Shown in pieces: positions 1 to 13,800 of a stretch of 64,000 nt of DNA. The translations under genes were made by a program, and so were the position numbers. Numbering within the stretch: position 1 is the first letter of the stretch; the number at the start of each line of letters is the position of its first letter. The notes under the pieces were generated by a model, which was given only the letters and a program-made list of their open reading frames with translations, had not been told where the DNA came from and searched no databases. The DNA lies in NCBI GenBank assembly GCA_033060915.1, contig CM065378.1:10311001-10375000 (forward strand), in the 5' to 3' direction. Source of the DNA: Euryodendron excelsum. Taxonomy: Eukaryota; Streptophyta; Magnoliopsida; Ericales; Pentaphylacaceae.

Positions 1-1539
1 AAATAACACGTGTCCTTAGATTATTTAATTATTAAATCTAATTAAAATTTTAAATTTTAAAATAGATATAACACTTGTCTTTCGATTATTCACACTTTGT
101 TATATGCAAGATACAAGTGTCTGGCTCTTTTTTAATTTTTTCTTATTTCTTCTCAATTTTTATAAATATTATCCATTGATTGATATAGTAATATTTTTAA
201 ATTTTCTTTAATATGCTCATTTTAAAGAAGTTTTAAATAAGCATAAATTATACGTTCTCAATTCACATGTAATGAAATTAGAAAAATTATTTTATTTTTA
301 TGGACTCAATTCACATCCCACTAAAAAAATATTTTCAATAAAATAAATATAAAATCAATATCTGAACAAAAAATTAAATTATTTTATTTAAATCTTAATT
401 TCTTCAAATAAATTGTACAAAATGAATTCCATTTCTTTTCGTAGTATTTTTATAAAACTAAATTGGATGTAACATTTTCAATTATAAAAATGTTATTTTA
501 CATAGAAGAATAATACTTTAATAGTTTTTTGTTACACGACTCTAATATGATTTCATATTACATGTGACTTTAAGTGATGAATGATATAAATATTTTTTAA
601 CAAAATAGATTTCACAATAACAATTTATTGACTTTAGGTTGACCTATATTTTCAAGTTTAATTACCCAAACATTCATCATTTATGCAAGTATAATGACTA
701 CAAAAATTATATAAGCCAAATCTAACTGTAAACACATAACAAAATAATATTTTAAGTAACTATTCTTAAAGATGATCAATAGACTCAAAAAAATATCTGA
801 TAATATAATTACATTCATGTATTGAAATCTTAATACTAACCATTTTAAGTACCTAGATTTTAAGGATAATTTTATTTATTAAAATAAATTTGAAAATCCT
901 ATACATTAAGTATCTGGTGATAATTAAGTCTTTTGGGCTTAAAAATAAAATTCTGTTTAAGTAAAATTTTAATTTTGAGTAGTTATATTTATGCGTATGT
1001 GTGTACTATCGAATGCACTCAATAGGAAATTCACTTAAACATGTGACTTATACATTTAATCAATGTAGCTCCTGAATTGGAGAAAATTAAATTTTTATTC
1101 AACTAATAGTAACTTTTCTACTATCAAATTCATTTTGCCTGATGTAGCTTTACAATGTGGACCAAAAAGTTTTGTTGAGAAAGAGCCAAACTAAAAGTTC
1201 TTCAATTTTGAAAAGTCAAGATAAAAATATGTGATCATAACAAATAGAAAAAAATTATTCATCTTAGTAAATTTTTAAAAGAAAAAATCACTTTAAATTA
1301 TTCATATTTAAATATTAATTTTTTATAACAAGTAAGAGATTTGTTCACAATCAACTTTTATAATTAGTTGTAAGAATATAGTAATTACTATAATTTAATA
1401 TGAATAATATAATTAGTATAAAATTCATACCTGTACAATTAATAATCTATTTTTAATTTGTGCGCTAGTTGATCCTTAAATGAAACAACTAATCAAGGTA
1501 TAGAGTTCCTATCACAGATAGAAATTTCACCTGCCGACA
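1..1539. other. AT-rich intergenic spacer
   Basis: No open reading frame with coding character, RNA gene or clear repeat end was seen here. The sequence is very AT-rich with many short A and T runs, as is usual for plant spacer DNA. The last part presumably holds the promoter of the acid phosphatase gene, but no convincing TATA box stands out. Confidence 0.6.
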
Positions 1540-1599
1540 ATGACCAAAAGGCCCTCCATGGCCTCCTTGCACCACCCTCAATTCAAACTCGACCTCTAG
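1540..1599 (+). other. Possible upstream ORF (19 codons) before the PAP gene
   Basis: An ATG at 1540 opens a 19-codon frame that ends with TAG at 1597-1599, 36 bases before the phosphatase start. It lies in a C-rich stretch that looks like 5' leader. It matters only if transcription starts upstream of 1540, which the sequence alone does not show. Confidence 0.3.
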
Positions 1600-1635
1600 A
1601 CACCAACCTAAAACCCCCCTCTAAATTTATCCACA

Positions 1636-4600
1636 ATGAACCCTCTCTCCCTTACCCCAATCTTTCTCTCTCTACTCTCTCTCCTCTTCAGCCCCTCTTC
1701 TTCCTCCCAGGTTTCTTTCTCTGTATCCCCATCAACCCTCTCCAAATCGGGTGACCCGGTCACGATCCAATGGTCCGGCATTGACTCGCCCTCCAAACTC
1801 GACTGGCTCGGCATTTATTCCCCTCCCAACTCCTCCTCCGTCAACTTCATCGGCTACCTATTCCTCTCCACCTCCCCCACCTGGCGATCCGGGTCGGGCT
1901 CGATCACCATCCCCTCAGTCAACCTCCGATCCAGCTACCAGTTCCGGATCTTACGATGGACCGAGTCAGAGGTGAACTCCACGCACCACGACCACGATCA
2001 CAACCCCTTGCCTGTGACGAAGCACCTCCTGGCCGAGTCCGGCGAGGTCGGGTTCGAGCTGGGTCGCGGGCCGGAGCAGGTCCACCTGGCGTTCACGGAT
2101 CGCGAGGATGAGATGCGGGTCATGTTCGTAACCCACGATGGGAAGGAGAGCTTCGTAAGGTATGGGTTGAGCGCTGATCGAATGGATCAGACTGCTGCTA
2201 CGCAGGTGGTTCGGTATGAGAGAGAGGACATGTGTGATGCCCCGGCCAATCAGAGTGTTGGGTGGAGAGATCCTGGGTTTATTCATGATGGGGTGATGAT
2301 CAATTTGGAGAAAGGAAAGAGGTATTATTACAAGGTAATTGTTGGGTTAATCTGGTTTATTGGTCTGTATATTATATGTATATATATTGTTGAAGTATCA
2401 TGCCATTAAAATCCTCTCTCTTGGTTTAACTATTGCGAAGCTATTTGGGTTGGTCAGTTCGTCCCATGAACATCCTCTACTTGTTTAGCTAATTTTTATT
2501 TATTAATTATTTTGTTGATTTCCCACAATTTGAATAATTGTTGCTAACTTATTCTTTTAGCGCCATTATGTTGATTTTCAGATCAAACCAGTAACTGTGG
2601 ATTTTCTTTTTTTTTTTTTTTTGTACTTATGCTAGTTTGCTAAATATTATTTTCTTGTCCAGTTTTCTTCTTGATGGTTGATTAAATTTGTCTTTTGTAT
2701 GGCTCAGTGAAAATGGGTTTTGCTTAATGATCTCAGTGTTTCTCTTCAATTGCATTTAAGTAGTAGCAGTTGACATTTGCTATGTTTCTGGCAATTTGGA
2801 TTCAGTAATTCTTCTATATATTCATAGTATCAGATTTCGATTTGGTATGTGAGTTTGTTGTCACTTTAGGAAATTGAGAGATTGGTATCTTGAAACAGAA
2901 TTCTCTTTTAAACAGCTTTCACCAATCCTTCTGGTTCGGTTACAGGGTCCAATTTGTTAGGTTGTGGAAGATATAGGTGCTACCTTCTTAAATTTGTTTT
3001 TAGCTTTCATTCTCGTATCAGTTTGTTCTGCAAATGATTACAGTTTTAATACGCTTTGTCATCTGTATAGTCGAGTTTCTTTTAGTAGTTGCATTATATA
3101 CATACAAGATTTGTGTAGATTTTTTCAACGCTGCAAATCGAATTTTTGCTTATAAGTAATTTCTCATTGACCTATTCTTTTGCCTTCATTTAGTGAGGAT
3201 TAACTCATTGTCATGGTTGATGGTTGTCTGTGACTTAAAATGGCACAAGTCCATATCTTCTTCTTGATTTCATTATAAATAAAGATTTATATTTTTTTTT
3301 ATGGTTTGTAGAAGCCTTTTCATGGATTTCCTCATTCTAACCGACAGCCAACTTTTTGTAGCTTAAAAACCATACTCCTTTCGAAGTTAATTGATCTGGG
3401 GATCTTGCTGAATGGCACTACATGTATTTTAGAGTACTTATTATGATTAATCTCTATAGAGTAGGTTTGAGTGAGAACAAGAAGCATGATCCTTCTGTTT
3501 CCTCTAACAAATGCCGCAGTCCAAACCAATTTCACTGATAGTCATTTCCACTATCTGAATGAAGACTCATTAAAGTTATTTCATGGTAGGTTGGAAGTGA
3601 TTCAGGAGGTTGGAGCATCAGTAACAGTTTTGTTTCACGAAACGAGGACTCTGACGAAACGATAGCTTTCTTATTCGGAGATATGGGGACTGCTACACCA
3701 TACTCAACCTTTGTTCGCACACAAGATGAAAGCATGTCAACTCTGAGGTGGATCAGTCGTGACATTGAAGACCTTGGTGACAAGCCATCATTTGTTTCAC
3801 ATATTGGAGATATCAGTTATGCGAGAGGGTACTCATGGTTGTGGGACAACTTTTTCACTCAGATTGAACCTGTTGCCTCCAAAGTACCCTACCATGTTTG
3901 CATTGGTAATCACGAATATGATTGGCCTCTACAGCCTTGGAAACCAGACTGGTCCTACTCTGTCTATGGAAAAGATGGTGGCGGTGAATGTGGTGTGCCC
4001 TACAGTCTCAGGTTCAACATGCCTGGGAACTCTTCAGAATTAACTGGAACCCGTGCCCCAGCCACAAGGAACCTTTACTACTCATTTGATATGGGGGCAG
4101 TGCATTTCGTATATATATCCACTGAAACCAATTTTCTACCCGGGAGCAGCCAATATAACTTTATAAAGCATGATTTGGAGTCAGTTGATCGGGAAAAGAC
4201 CCCTTTTGTGGTTGTCCAAGGGCACAGGCCAATGTACACAACAAGCCATGAAGACAGGGATGTCCCATTCATGGAGAGAATGCTTGGACACCTGGAACCT
4301 CTTTTCGTGAAGAATAAGGTGACCCTTGCATTGTGGGGTCACGTACATAGGTATGAGAGATTTTGTCCTCTGAATAACTTCACTTGTGGGAGCTTGGGCT
4401 CGAATGGGGAGGCTGGGGAAGCATTTCCTGTGCATGTTGTGATTGGGATGGCAGGACAAGATTGGCAAGCTATCTGGGAGCCAAGAGCAAACCACCCTAA
4501 TGATCCGATATTCCCTCAGCCGGCGCGGTCTTTGTACCGAGGGGGTGAGTTTGGATACACTAGACTTGTAGCCACCAAGGAGAAACTCACACTTTCTTAT

Positions 4601-4858
4601 GTGGGGAACCATGATGGGAAGGTACATGATGCGGTGGAGATTGTGGCATCAGGAGGACAAGTTCTCAATGGTGATAGTGGTGATGGTGCTACAGCTAGGA
4701 GTGAGACGGCCGGGTCAACATTTTCATGGTATGTCAAGGGAGCAAGTGTACTTGTGCTTGGGGCTTTTGTGGGCTATTTTCTTGGGTACATATCACATTC
4801 CAGGAGAGAAGCTGCCTCTGGAAAGAATTGGATTCCTGTGAAGAATGAGGAATTATGA
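1636..4858 (+). CDS. Purple acid phosphatase, PAP2/PAP9 type, tail-anchored
   Basis: Metallophosphoesterase hydrolysing phosphate monoesters. Two exons, 1636-2334 and 3590-4858, joined in phase 0 by a 1255-bp GT-AG intron, give 655 aa, close to Arabidopsis PAP2 and PAP9 as I recall them. A hydrophobic, Ser-rich N-terminus (residues 1-24) precedes a fibronectin-like domain. All five dimetal-site blocks are present: GDMG (D264), GDISY (D307, Y310), GNHE (N340, H341), VQGH (H445) and GHVH (H484, H486). A hydrophobic segment near residues 615-634 is followed by a short basic tail; in Arabidopsis PAP2 such a tail anchors the protein on the outer membranes of chloroplasts and mitochondria, so that location is inferred here. 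The start was chosen because it opens the signal-like N-terminus. PAP2 and PAP9 cannot be separated from sequence alone. Confidence 0.93.
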
Positions 4859-7600
4859 GTTCTAAGACTTCACTTTAAAGCAAGTAGGATTGATAAGGCT
4901 TGGAACTTCTACACTTCATCAGCAGTAAGCAACAAGGTCTGATGTTGCTGACAATTCATTCATGCAGTCTGAAATTATTCCGCACTTAGAGAAAGCTATG
5001 GAGGTGGGAAATGCTTTATCATCTTAATTCATCACTGCACTATACATATAAACTCACTTCCAAAGATCTTTGTAAATATGCTGTATTATTGCAATACAAG
5101 TGAATTGAAGCATTGGTAGTTAATGTTAGATATTGCATCTGTTGAAGCATTCGTATATCGCAGCATGGTTATGCTTGTTGATTGTCATTTGCATTTTTGG
5201 GCAAAATGCAATTATCAGCTGTACAGTCATGCTGCTGTATGAATAAAATTGCGAATTAAAATTCTTCAAATAAGCATCATTTGCATCTCAATTATGCGTA
5301 CATTTATGAGACTAATTTTTGTATGATTCTTTTCTAGCCAACCCTCATACCCGGAATTTCCCAACCCTCAAAAAGAAGAAGAAGAAAGGAAGAATTTGTG
5401 ATGAGAATGTTGTTATGAGTTAAACTTGATAGGCTGTAAGTGTTCTTGGGACATTCCATGATGGGCAGTGTCTGATACAAGAGCTTGCCTTGCCCTTGAT
5501 TAGGATTGCTAGAAAGGAAAATGCATGCCTGAGCATGTTCGCAAGTAATTAATGAAATTCAACCCAGAGTGGTGGTTCTGCAAACTTTATTCAGGTGATT
5601 ACGTTCTTGAAGAATCCGAGCTAGCTCGAACTAACGTCAAGCAGAGAAGCAAGGTGCTAGCAGCGTATATTAGACATCGAGCTTGGCTTCGCCTTATCAT
5701 TTCAGGTTTACTCACATACATATCACTAGGATGGCAACAGGTGGTATGAGACGGATTTGCTTATACTCTATCCCGACATTAGTAAGAAAAATCTTTTTCA
5801 CACCCCGTCCCTACCCGTTACGAATTAAACCCCATAATTTCATACCTGTTTATGTTCAATTTGGATCGGATTGGGTTAAACTCATATTTATTATTTTTTA
5901 TTTAGCATATAAACAATATTTCTTAATCTTACGTATTTCTAAAAAAATAACAATTAATTTATGTAATAAAAGGTAGATTGTTAAATAAGCTCTTTATACA
6001 TACAAAGTGGATTTATGTATTATTATAATATGATAAAAGTATTCTAGTTATTTTGGTACATAATTGAGTTGAGATCGGGTTTTGTTCTCTTTTTCATACT
6101 TACTTCGGTTTTATTTTTTCTCCCTATCCTTAACCATTTTATTAAATCTCCATCCCCTTCTTATTAGGGTGGGTCAGGACCCGCTTCTTTTGGTCAAATT
6201 GCCATCACAGATAAATTTTTTGACTCTGAGTTTTTGCTTGAGAGAGAGAGAGAGATAAAGGATCCTTTTGATCATTTTCTAAATTTGCCAATTTATCCGC
6301 ACATTCATTTTCTTTCCCTAACGTATGCTGCAAGCTCAATTAGGTCATCCCTTTCGTATATCTCTTCCATTGAGGCCTTTTTTTTTATCATATTTTTCAA
6401 GATTAATTTTTACCCTCTTTACATGCCCTAAACTTTAGGTTCCAAGCTTGCGCAATCATAGGCGTCAAAAGGTGCATGTACATCCATACTCCTCTTTCAT
6501 CTCTCATATCTGTTTAGTCCTGAATTTTTCTGAATCTCCCATAACGTGCTCAATTTAATTTCCTTTGCATTTAAAGGGTGTTTAGATTCACCTTAAAAAA
6601 ATTATAAATTTAAACTAATTATAAAAAATTATTTTTTTTATTTTTTTAAAATATGAAGTCAAACACAATTAAAAAGTCATAAACGACTAAAACAGTTGCA
6701 TCCAAAAATTTCACACACCCCAGGAAACAATCATTTAATCGGCCAAATAGCGTTGGTGTGTGATCCAATCATACACGCGCAAATGGACGTGTCATAATAA
6801 TGCAGGGCCCTTGAGAGCAAGCAGTGGCCAATTGCATATTTTGGCAGAGTAAAAAGTCGGATTCAGCGTCGGCTATTCCTCAGAGGCTGCTTTTTCGTAC
6901 GGTGCCTTTTCTTTTTCTGATGCTCGTACGGTGCCTTTCCAAGCTGCAAATAGCTACCCACTTTAGAAGAAGTCACTTTTGAAGCTCCCACTAGTTTCAT
7001 TCAACTAATCAAACTACTTTTAACAATAGGTGGCCAAAAGGTCGAGAATTTTCATGGTCATTCCTCTTCATACGTCCGTCCTTGCACGAGCCCTAAGAAA
7101 TAGCCAAAAACCTATATTTTTTTAGGGTTAAGTAATGAGAAATTTACTTCTTATAGATTCCTTAATTTTAGCATGAATTATCCTTTTTATTTTTTATTTT
7201 TTTTAGAGAATGTGTCAATTACAGTTATAATTAACAAGGAGTAAAGTTACTAAGTTAGCAAATTAAATTTTATGGAGTTGAAATAATAGGAGAAGTAGAT
7301 ATTATCTATCTCAAGAATTACGCTCATTTTGTTAATCAAATCTCTGACTTCACATAATTCAGGTCAAGGTCATAATTATTAGACAAAATTCTGATCATAA
7401 ATGAGTTGTTTTTAATCAAATTAAAAAAGAAATTAATTAAGATACGTGTAAATTAATCTGAATATTCTAATTGCATAACCAAAAACAAAATTAATCAAAA
7501 CACCTTCTTTTTCCAAAATACAAGTGTTTAGGCAATAAAAAATATTTAAAGTGACATTATTTTAAGGAAACAATAATCAAATTTTGCCCAATATACAGAA
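4859..7600. other. Spacer between PAP and PHS1
   Basis: The first 400 bases are probably PAP 3' UTR; an AATAAA lies at 5242-5247. The middle holds a degenerate repeat (5730-6206, listed separately). A GA run follows an ATG near 6234 but the frame there is low-complexity. Stretch 6576-6720 (GGGTGTTT at one end, CACACCC at the other) resembles a small MITE but was not delimited. The rest is AT-rich and presumably contains the PHS1 promoter. Confidence 0.5.
5730..6206. repeat. Degenerate short TIR element
   Basis: The stretch begins with GATGGCAA and ends with its exact inverse TTGCCATC. Just inside the ends are GC-richer segments full of ACCCG/GGGTC words, a look common in plant non-autonomous DNA elements. 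No clear target duplication was found, so the superfamily is open. Confidence 0.35.
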
Positions 7601-7856
7601 ATATTTCATGTCTTTTTTGGTAATTTAACATTTCCATAAAGTTGAAATATTGATCCAGAGAGAGAGAGAGAGAGTATGAAAACGACTAATGAAAAATTTT
7701 CGCTCGCTTACAACACGAACCAAGTTACAGTGGAGTCGCAGAACCAAACAACAAGATAAGAGGACAATCTCTCTCTCTCTAATAGTTTGAATCTGTATCA
7801 GTATTGTCAATTGCAAAGAGAGACAGAGAGTAAGAGAGTTTTAGAGAGAGAAGGCA
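7601..7856 (+). promoter_or_regulatory. PHS1 leader region with GA/CT repeats
   Basis: A (GA) run near 7658-7673, a CT run near 7769-7780 and a GATAAG I-box-like word near 7754 lie directly before the PHS1 start. GA/CT-rich leaders are common in plant genes. The transcription start was not determined. Confidence 0.4.
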
Positions 7857-10800
7857 ATGGCGGCTTCACCAGTCTCTGCAACAAACTCAATTTCACTTTC
7901 AAATTCCATCTCAAGTTTCGTTAGTCTCAATCAATGGTACGGCAACTCGAAGCTGTCCCTGATCAGGACTTCGCGTTCGCTTCGTTCGAGTAAATGCCTA
8001 TCTGTGAAGAACGTCGCTAGCGACCAAAAGCGAACACTCCAAGACCCCGTCCCTGCCGAAGAAGGTAGCGTTGCCATACTCTGTTTTGTGCTGTTACCGT
8101 TTGTCAATTTATCTTTGGAAGTACTTTCATTGCTTTTGAATAAAAGTACTTTACGAATGTAAATCAAAGGATTCCTAAATCCAAAAATGATATTTTCTGC
8201 TTGGCATTGTGTTACCTAGTTTTATGTATTCTCAAATACTACACTTACTGGTGTTGCTGATTTTCTGCAAAGGATGATGAAACGCATCGTTTGTTTTCTA
8301 AGAAAAATTAGGAAAAGAAATAAAGTAAGTGTATGTTTTTGGTTTCCAAATGACAAGAAGAAAGGCAAAAAAACTGACAAAAACATAACGAATTCGAATA
8401 TCTTACGCTGTTGAACTGAATTTAGATTTCCCTGGTCCCTGAATACTCGAAATTCGAAATTCAAAATGAGGCTTAGATTTCTCTTCTTAACCTAAAAAAA
8501 GAAAGGAAAATACTGAAATACAATTTCTCTTCTCACACATTTTCAATAAACAAATGAAGCTTAGCTGCATTTTGTTGCCAAATTGGGGCCTTGGAAATGG
8601 TAATTTTGGGACCTGAAGGACCATTTCAATTCGACCAATTTGGTTTCTATGTCTACCATTATATTCTGAATCCTAGTTTGCAGAGAAAATTCTACCAAAA
8701 TAAATTCTATGCCGTGCAACAAAATGCGGTACTAAAGTTGTGGAATTTTTTGCTGCATGTTATTTAGGAGTTGCTGGCACTCCGGATTCCTTTGGGCCGG
8801 ATTCTGCATCTGTCGTGTCAAGCATCAAGTACCATGAAGAATTTACACCATCATTTTCTCCAGAGTGTTTTGAGCTTCCAAAGGCATTCTATGCAACTGC
8901 GGAAAGTGTTCGTGATATGCTCATTATAAATTGGAATGCGACATATGATTACTATGAAAAGATGAATGTCAAGCAGGCATATTATTTGTCTATGGAATTT
9001 CTTCAGGTTTCTTTGCATTTCCAATGGGTTACTGCAATTCAAACACATTCTTTGAATATGCTTCTCATCCTAAAAGGTATCATTTTATTATGTCTTGGTG
9101 CAGGGTAGAGCATTGCTAAATGCAATTGGTAATTTACAGCTTTCAGGGGCTTATGCTGAGGCTTTGAGAAAGCTTGGTCTCAATCTAGAGGATGTAGCTA
9201 GGCAGGTGAGATGGTTATGTGATTGTTGCACTCGACAATTATTTTCTTTCATGGAGGATTTGAATTTAATTAAGTTTGTACACTCATTCCACTTGATTAC
9301 TGGAAAATCGTGGTCCTGAAATTTTGCTGAACATATCAAGTTAGACCAGATTAACAAACATTAGGCAGTATGTGTGGACATTTTGCAGTTGTCATAGAAT
9401 GTATGAAGGAGTCAATATACGGTTGGAATTAACTTATGGTAACATCAAGAAATGTGGAACATTCAAACAATCTGTTTGATGCATTTTTGTCTTTTGGGGA
9501 GTTAATCTAGGGCTGTAGTGTCTGTTATCATTTTTTATTTATCCTATTGCATGTCCTTGTCCTGTCTCCACAGTTAAACCCTAACCAACCTGGCAAAATT
9601 TGTATGCTTCAAGATATGGAATACATTGGGGTTCATTTATCTGTACGTCTGCCCTTTCTGGATTTGGTTAAGTATTATTTCATTGCCAGGAACCAGATGC
9701 TGCACTTGGAAATGGGGGATTAGGGAGGCTAGCCTCCTGTTTCTTGGACTCTTTGGCGACACTAAATTACCCTGCGTGGGGTTATGGTCTTAGATACAAA
9801 TACGGTTTGTTCAAACAGCTCATTACAAAAGATGGTCAGGAGGAAGTTGCAGAAAGTTGGCTCGAGGTATGATTTGATTCTGTTCTTTCTTTTTACAAAA
9901 AATTTACATATGTAAACATAATTTGAACACTTCAAATTTCGTAAGGCTTTAGCAGGAACTTTGTGCTTGAAAAATATACGTTTTCTTAATATTTTTAGGT
10001 TTCTCTTATCTGTTGACTGATCAAAGTCTTCCCCACCAGATGGGCAATCCATGGGAAATTGTAAGAAATGATGTCTCCTATCCAGTGAAGTTCTACGGCA
10101 AAGTTATTTTAAGCCCAGATGGAAAGAAAGAATGGGTTGGAGGAGAAGATGTAATAGCTGTTGCCTATGATGTCCCAATACCGGGATATAAAACTAAAAC
10201 TACCATTAACCTTCGGCTATGGTCCACAAAAGTTGCTCCAGAAAATTTTGATTTACTTGCTTTTAATGCTGGAGAGCATGCCAAAGCATATGAGGCACAA
10301 AAAAAGGCTGAAAAGGTCTGGATATTTATCCTGGAATTTAATTATCATGATTCTATTTTTTATCCAGCTGTTTCTTTATTTTTCTTTTGGTGTGATGGGG
10401 AATTGCATGAAGGCCTAGCATGCTGGTACACTACAGAACAGAGTGCTTGGGTTCTGCAGCCAAAAAGCAGGACGAATGCACAGTCAGTTTCTGTGATTCC
10501 TCTTCCACATTTTGGCAGGCACCTGACCACTCTCTTTTAGCAATTGATAGAATTTTCTTTGCATTTCTTCACTCAGTATCTGCCATGCTTTCTAGTGTAA
10601 TATAAATTAATGATGATTACTTCCTCTCTGCTTTTTTTTATTTAAAAAAACCAGCTTTGCTATATCTTATACCCTGGAGATGAGTCAATTGAGGGCAAGA
10701 CTTTAAGGTTAAAGCAACAATATACACTCTGCTCTGCTTCTCTCCAAGATATTATTGCAAGATTTGAGAGGAGATCAGGTGAAATAGTGAACTGGGATAC

Positions 10801-13800
10801 CTTTCCCCACAAGGTTGCAGTACAAATGAATGATACTCACCCAACACTCTGCATACCGGAGCTGATAAGGATATTGATGGATGTGAAGGGTTTGAGTTGG
10901 AAGGAAGCATGGGAGATTACTCAAAGGTACCTTCTTTCATGGCTGTAGTTTTGAATTTGACATTATGTGTTAGTTGGCAACTTGCTTCAGCCTTTTACTT
11001 GTTCAGCCCGTGCTTGTCTTATAGAGTGGCATAATAATGAAATGTTTGTAACTGGATCTGTATCGTTCAAGTATGTTGAGATGTGCTTTCCTTACTAACA
11101 GATAGTTATACCTAGGATTCAAGATTCAGTAGGTGATTTTCTGTGATAATGTTACATTTTCTGCCAGAACGGTAGCATACACAAACCACACTGTTCTACC
11201 TGAAGCACTGGAGAAATGGGGTTTGAAACTTCTGCAGGAACTGCTTCCTCGACATGTTGAGATCATAAAGATGATTGATGAGGAGGTATACTGGTATCAG
11301 TCCTCTTATGTTTGCATTTTCTCAATTAATTAAGCTGCTGTACCCGGTCCTTCCTATTTACACCCAGCCAGCCATCAAAACACACACGTGCAGACCTCCC
11401 TTTTCTGTATATTTTAGAAAATTCTGCAGTCCTTATTTATGTGATGCTTTATCCAGATAATTCATACCATAATTTCTGAGTACGGCATGGAGGATCTTGA
11501 CTTGTTACAACAAAAGCTGAAGCAAATGAGAATTTTGGATAATGTTCAGTTACCTGCCTCCATCATGGAATTACTTGGTAAATCAGAGGAAGACCCTGTT
11601 GTTGACCCCGTTGAAGAAAATGATAATTCTGAAGAAGAAGAAGAACCTACTGATGAAGAGGATCAATCTGAAGGGTTGGAGCCACAGGCCATTGAGAGTA
11701 AAATTGAGGTGACATTTGAACCAGACCCGGAACTGCCAGAGATTGTCCGTATGGCTAATCTTTGTGTTGTTGGTGGGCATGCAGTAAATGGCGTCGCTGA
11801 GATTCATAGTGAAATAGTGAAAAGGGAAGTTTTTAATGAATTTTATAAGGTAACTAGGTCAGTAAGCAACTTTTTTATCCTCTCTATCTTACAATCATAG
11901 AACTAAATCACTTAAAGTGCCAAAATGTTCTAACAATAATTTTCCTGCATATTGCTTTTTGCAGTTATGGCCTGAGAAGTTTCAAAATAAAACAAATGGA
12001 GTGACACCAAGAAGATGGATTCGTTTTTGCAATCCAGATCTAAGTAAAATCATAACCAAGTGGACGGGAACAGAAGACTGGGTGATAAACACTGAGAAGT
12101 TGGTAGAACTTCGAAAGGTAGATTGTCATATCAAATCCAATATTTGTAAGATTGCTACATTGAACATTCATTCCAAATCATTAAATTGGATCCTTATCAC
12201 AAGAAAAAGTCCCATTCCCTTAGGTGTGTTTGAATAAAGGATTTGGCGATAAAAAAGAAAAGAAAAAGGGAAAGGTGAGAAAAAAGAGATCAAATCTTTC
12301 ATTTTGTTCTTTTTTCCCCCATCTTTTCTTTTTTTTTTTTTACTTTTTCTTGATAAATCCGGGTACACAGCATACGTGAAAATTTTTGGTCGTTGCATGC
12401 TTGATAAATCTAATCCCTCCACAAACAGTGTCAGAAATTGATAAGGCATTTTGGATGACAACTGCTATGTGGTCTATTGGTCTTCCCCGACCTCATGTGT
12501 TGTAAAAGACGTCAGATTTTTTTATTTATTTTTTATTTTTTCATTGTATGGACTTCTCTGTCCCTTTTACAACTGCTTGTTTTATTTGGTCCCATGTGCA
12601 TGTACCGCTTTCTATATTTATTTCTAGAGACAGGATACAAAATAAAAAAAATTTATCGTGGTAGCCTGACCAGTATGAAATATCCACAGTTTGCCAATAA
12701 TGAGGAACTTCAATCAGAATGGAGGGAAGCAAAAAGGAGGAACAAGATCAAGGTTGTGTCCTTTCTCAAAGACAAAACTGGATATATTGTCAGCCCTGAT
12801 GCAATGTTTGATGTGCAGGTTAGTCCCTATCAGATTAATCTTCTTTTATAATAATTTAATTGCTGTTATGTTCAATACTTTAATGGAAAATTATTTTTTT
12901 GGATAAATTTTAATGGAAATGATATATTGGATGAGGGTGATATTATACTGTTCTGTAGGCATGCATCATTACGGCCATCATGTCCGTAGGAAAAAAGTTA
13001 CTGAAATATAGGTAAGGTGGTAAGATATCCCTTTCTTAGGAGGACGATAGGATGAACCATGGGGCTTATAGTTGACCAGCAAGGTATACTTTTTGGCTGT
13101 GATTATGTTGAAATCCACCAACAGAACCTTTAAATGATAAACAGAATTTATTGCCTAATAAGATGAATTAGACATCAAATCCAGGTCAGTACCTGAATAA
13201 ATAGGCTTCTTCAAATAGAAAGATGATATATTTCATTCTGTAGGATTACAAATAATTATTGTCAAAGTACCAGTTTCACTTGTCCTGCAGACATGACGCT
13301 TGTGTGGTGTAGAAAAAATGGATACTTTTTTCTACTCTTTTTAGGCTGAGTAAGTTGCATTGGCAAATATGATGCTTAATGAAGTCTCAGTGCATGAGAA
13401 TTGATTTAGCATAGCCTTTGTCAGACATAGCGACACACACATTCTAGATGGCATCTTTGGCTCTTTTTTTCTCATTGATTCTCTCTCTTTTTTTTTTTTT
13501 CCCTCTCTTACTTTTTCAGGTTAAACGTATCCATGAATACAAGCGACAGTTGCTGAATATAATAGGAATTGTTTATCGCTATAAAAAGATGAAAGGAATG
13601 GCCCCTGAGGAGAGAAAAGCAAAATTTGTTCCTCGAGTATGTATATTTGGAGGAAAAGCATTTGCTACATATATCCAAGCGAAGAGGATTGTGAAATTTA
13701 TCACAGATGTGGGGGCTACCATAAACCATGACCCCGACATAGGCGATCTTTTGAAGGTATGCTTTCACCAAGAAATAAAAACAATATGTGGAGACGTGTC

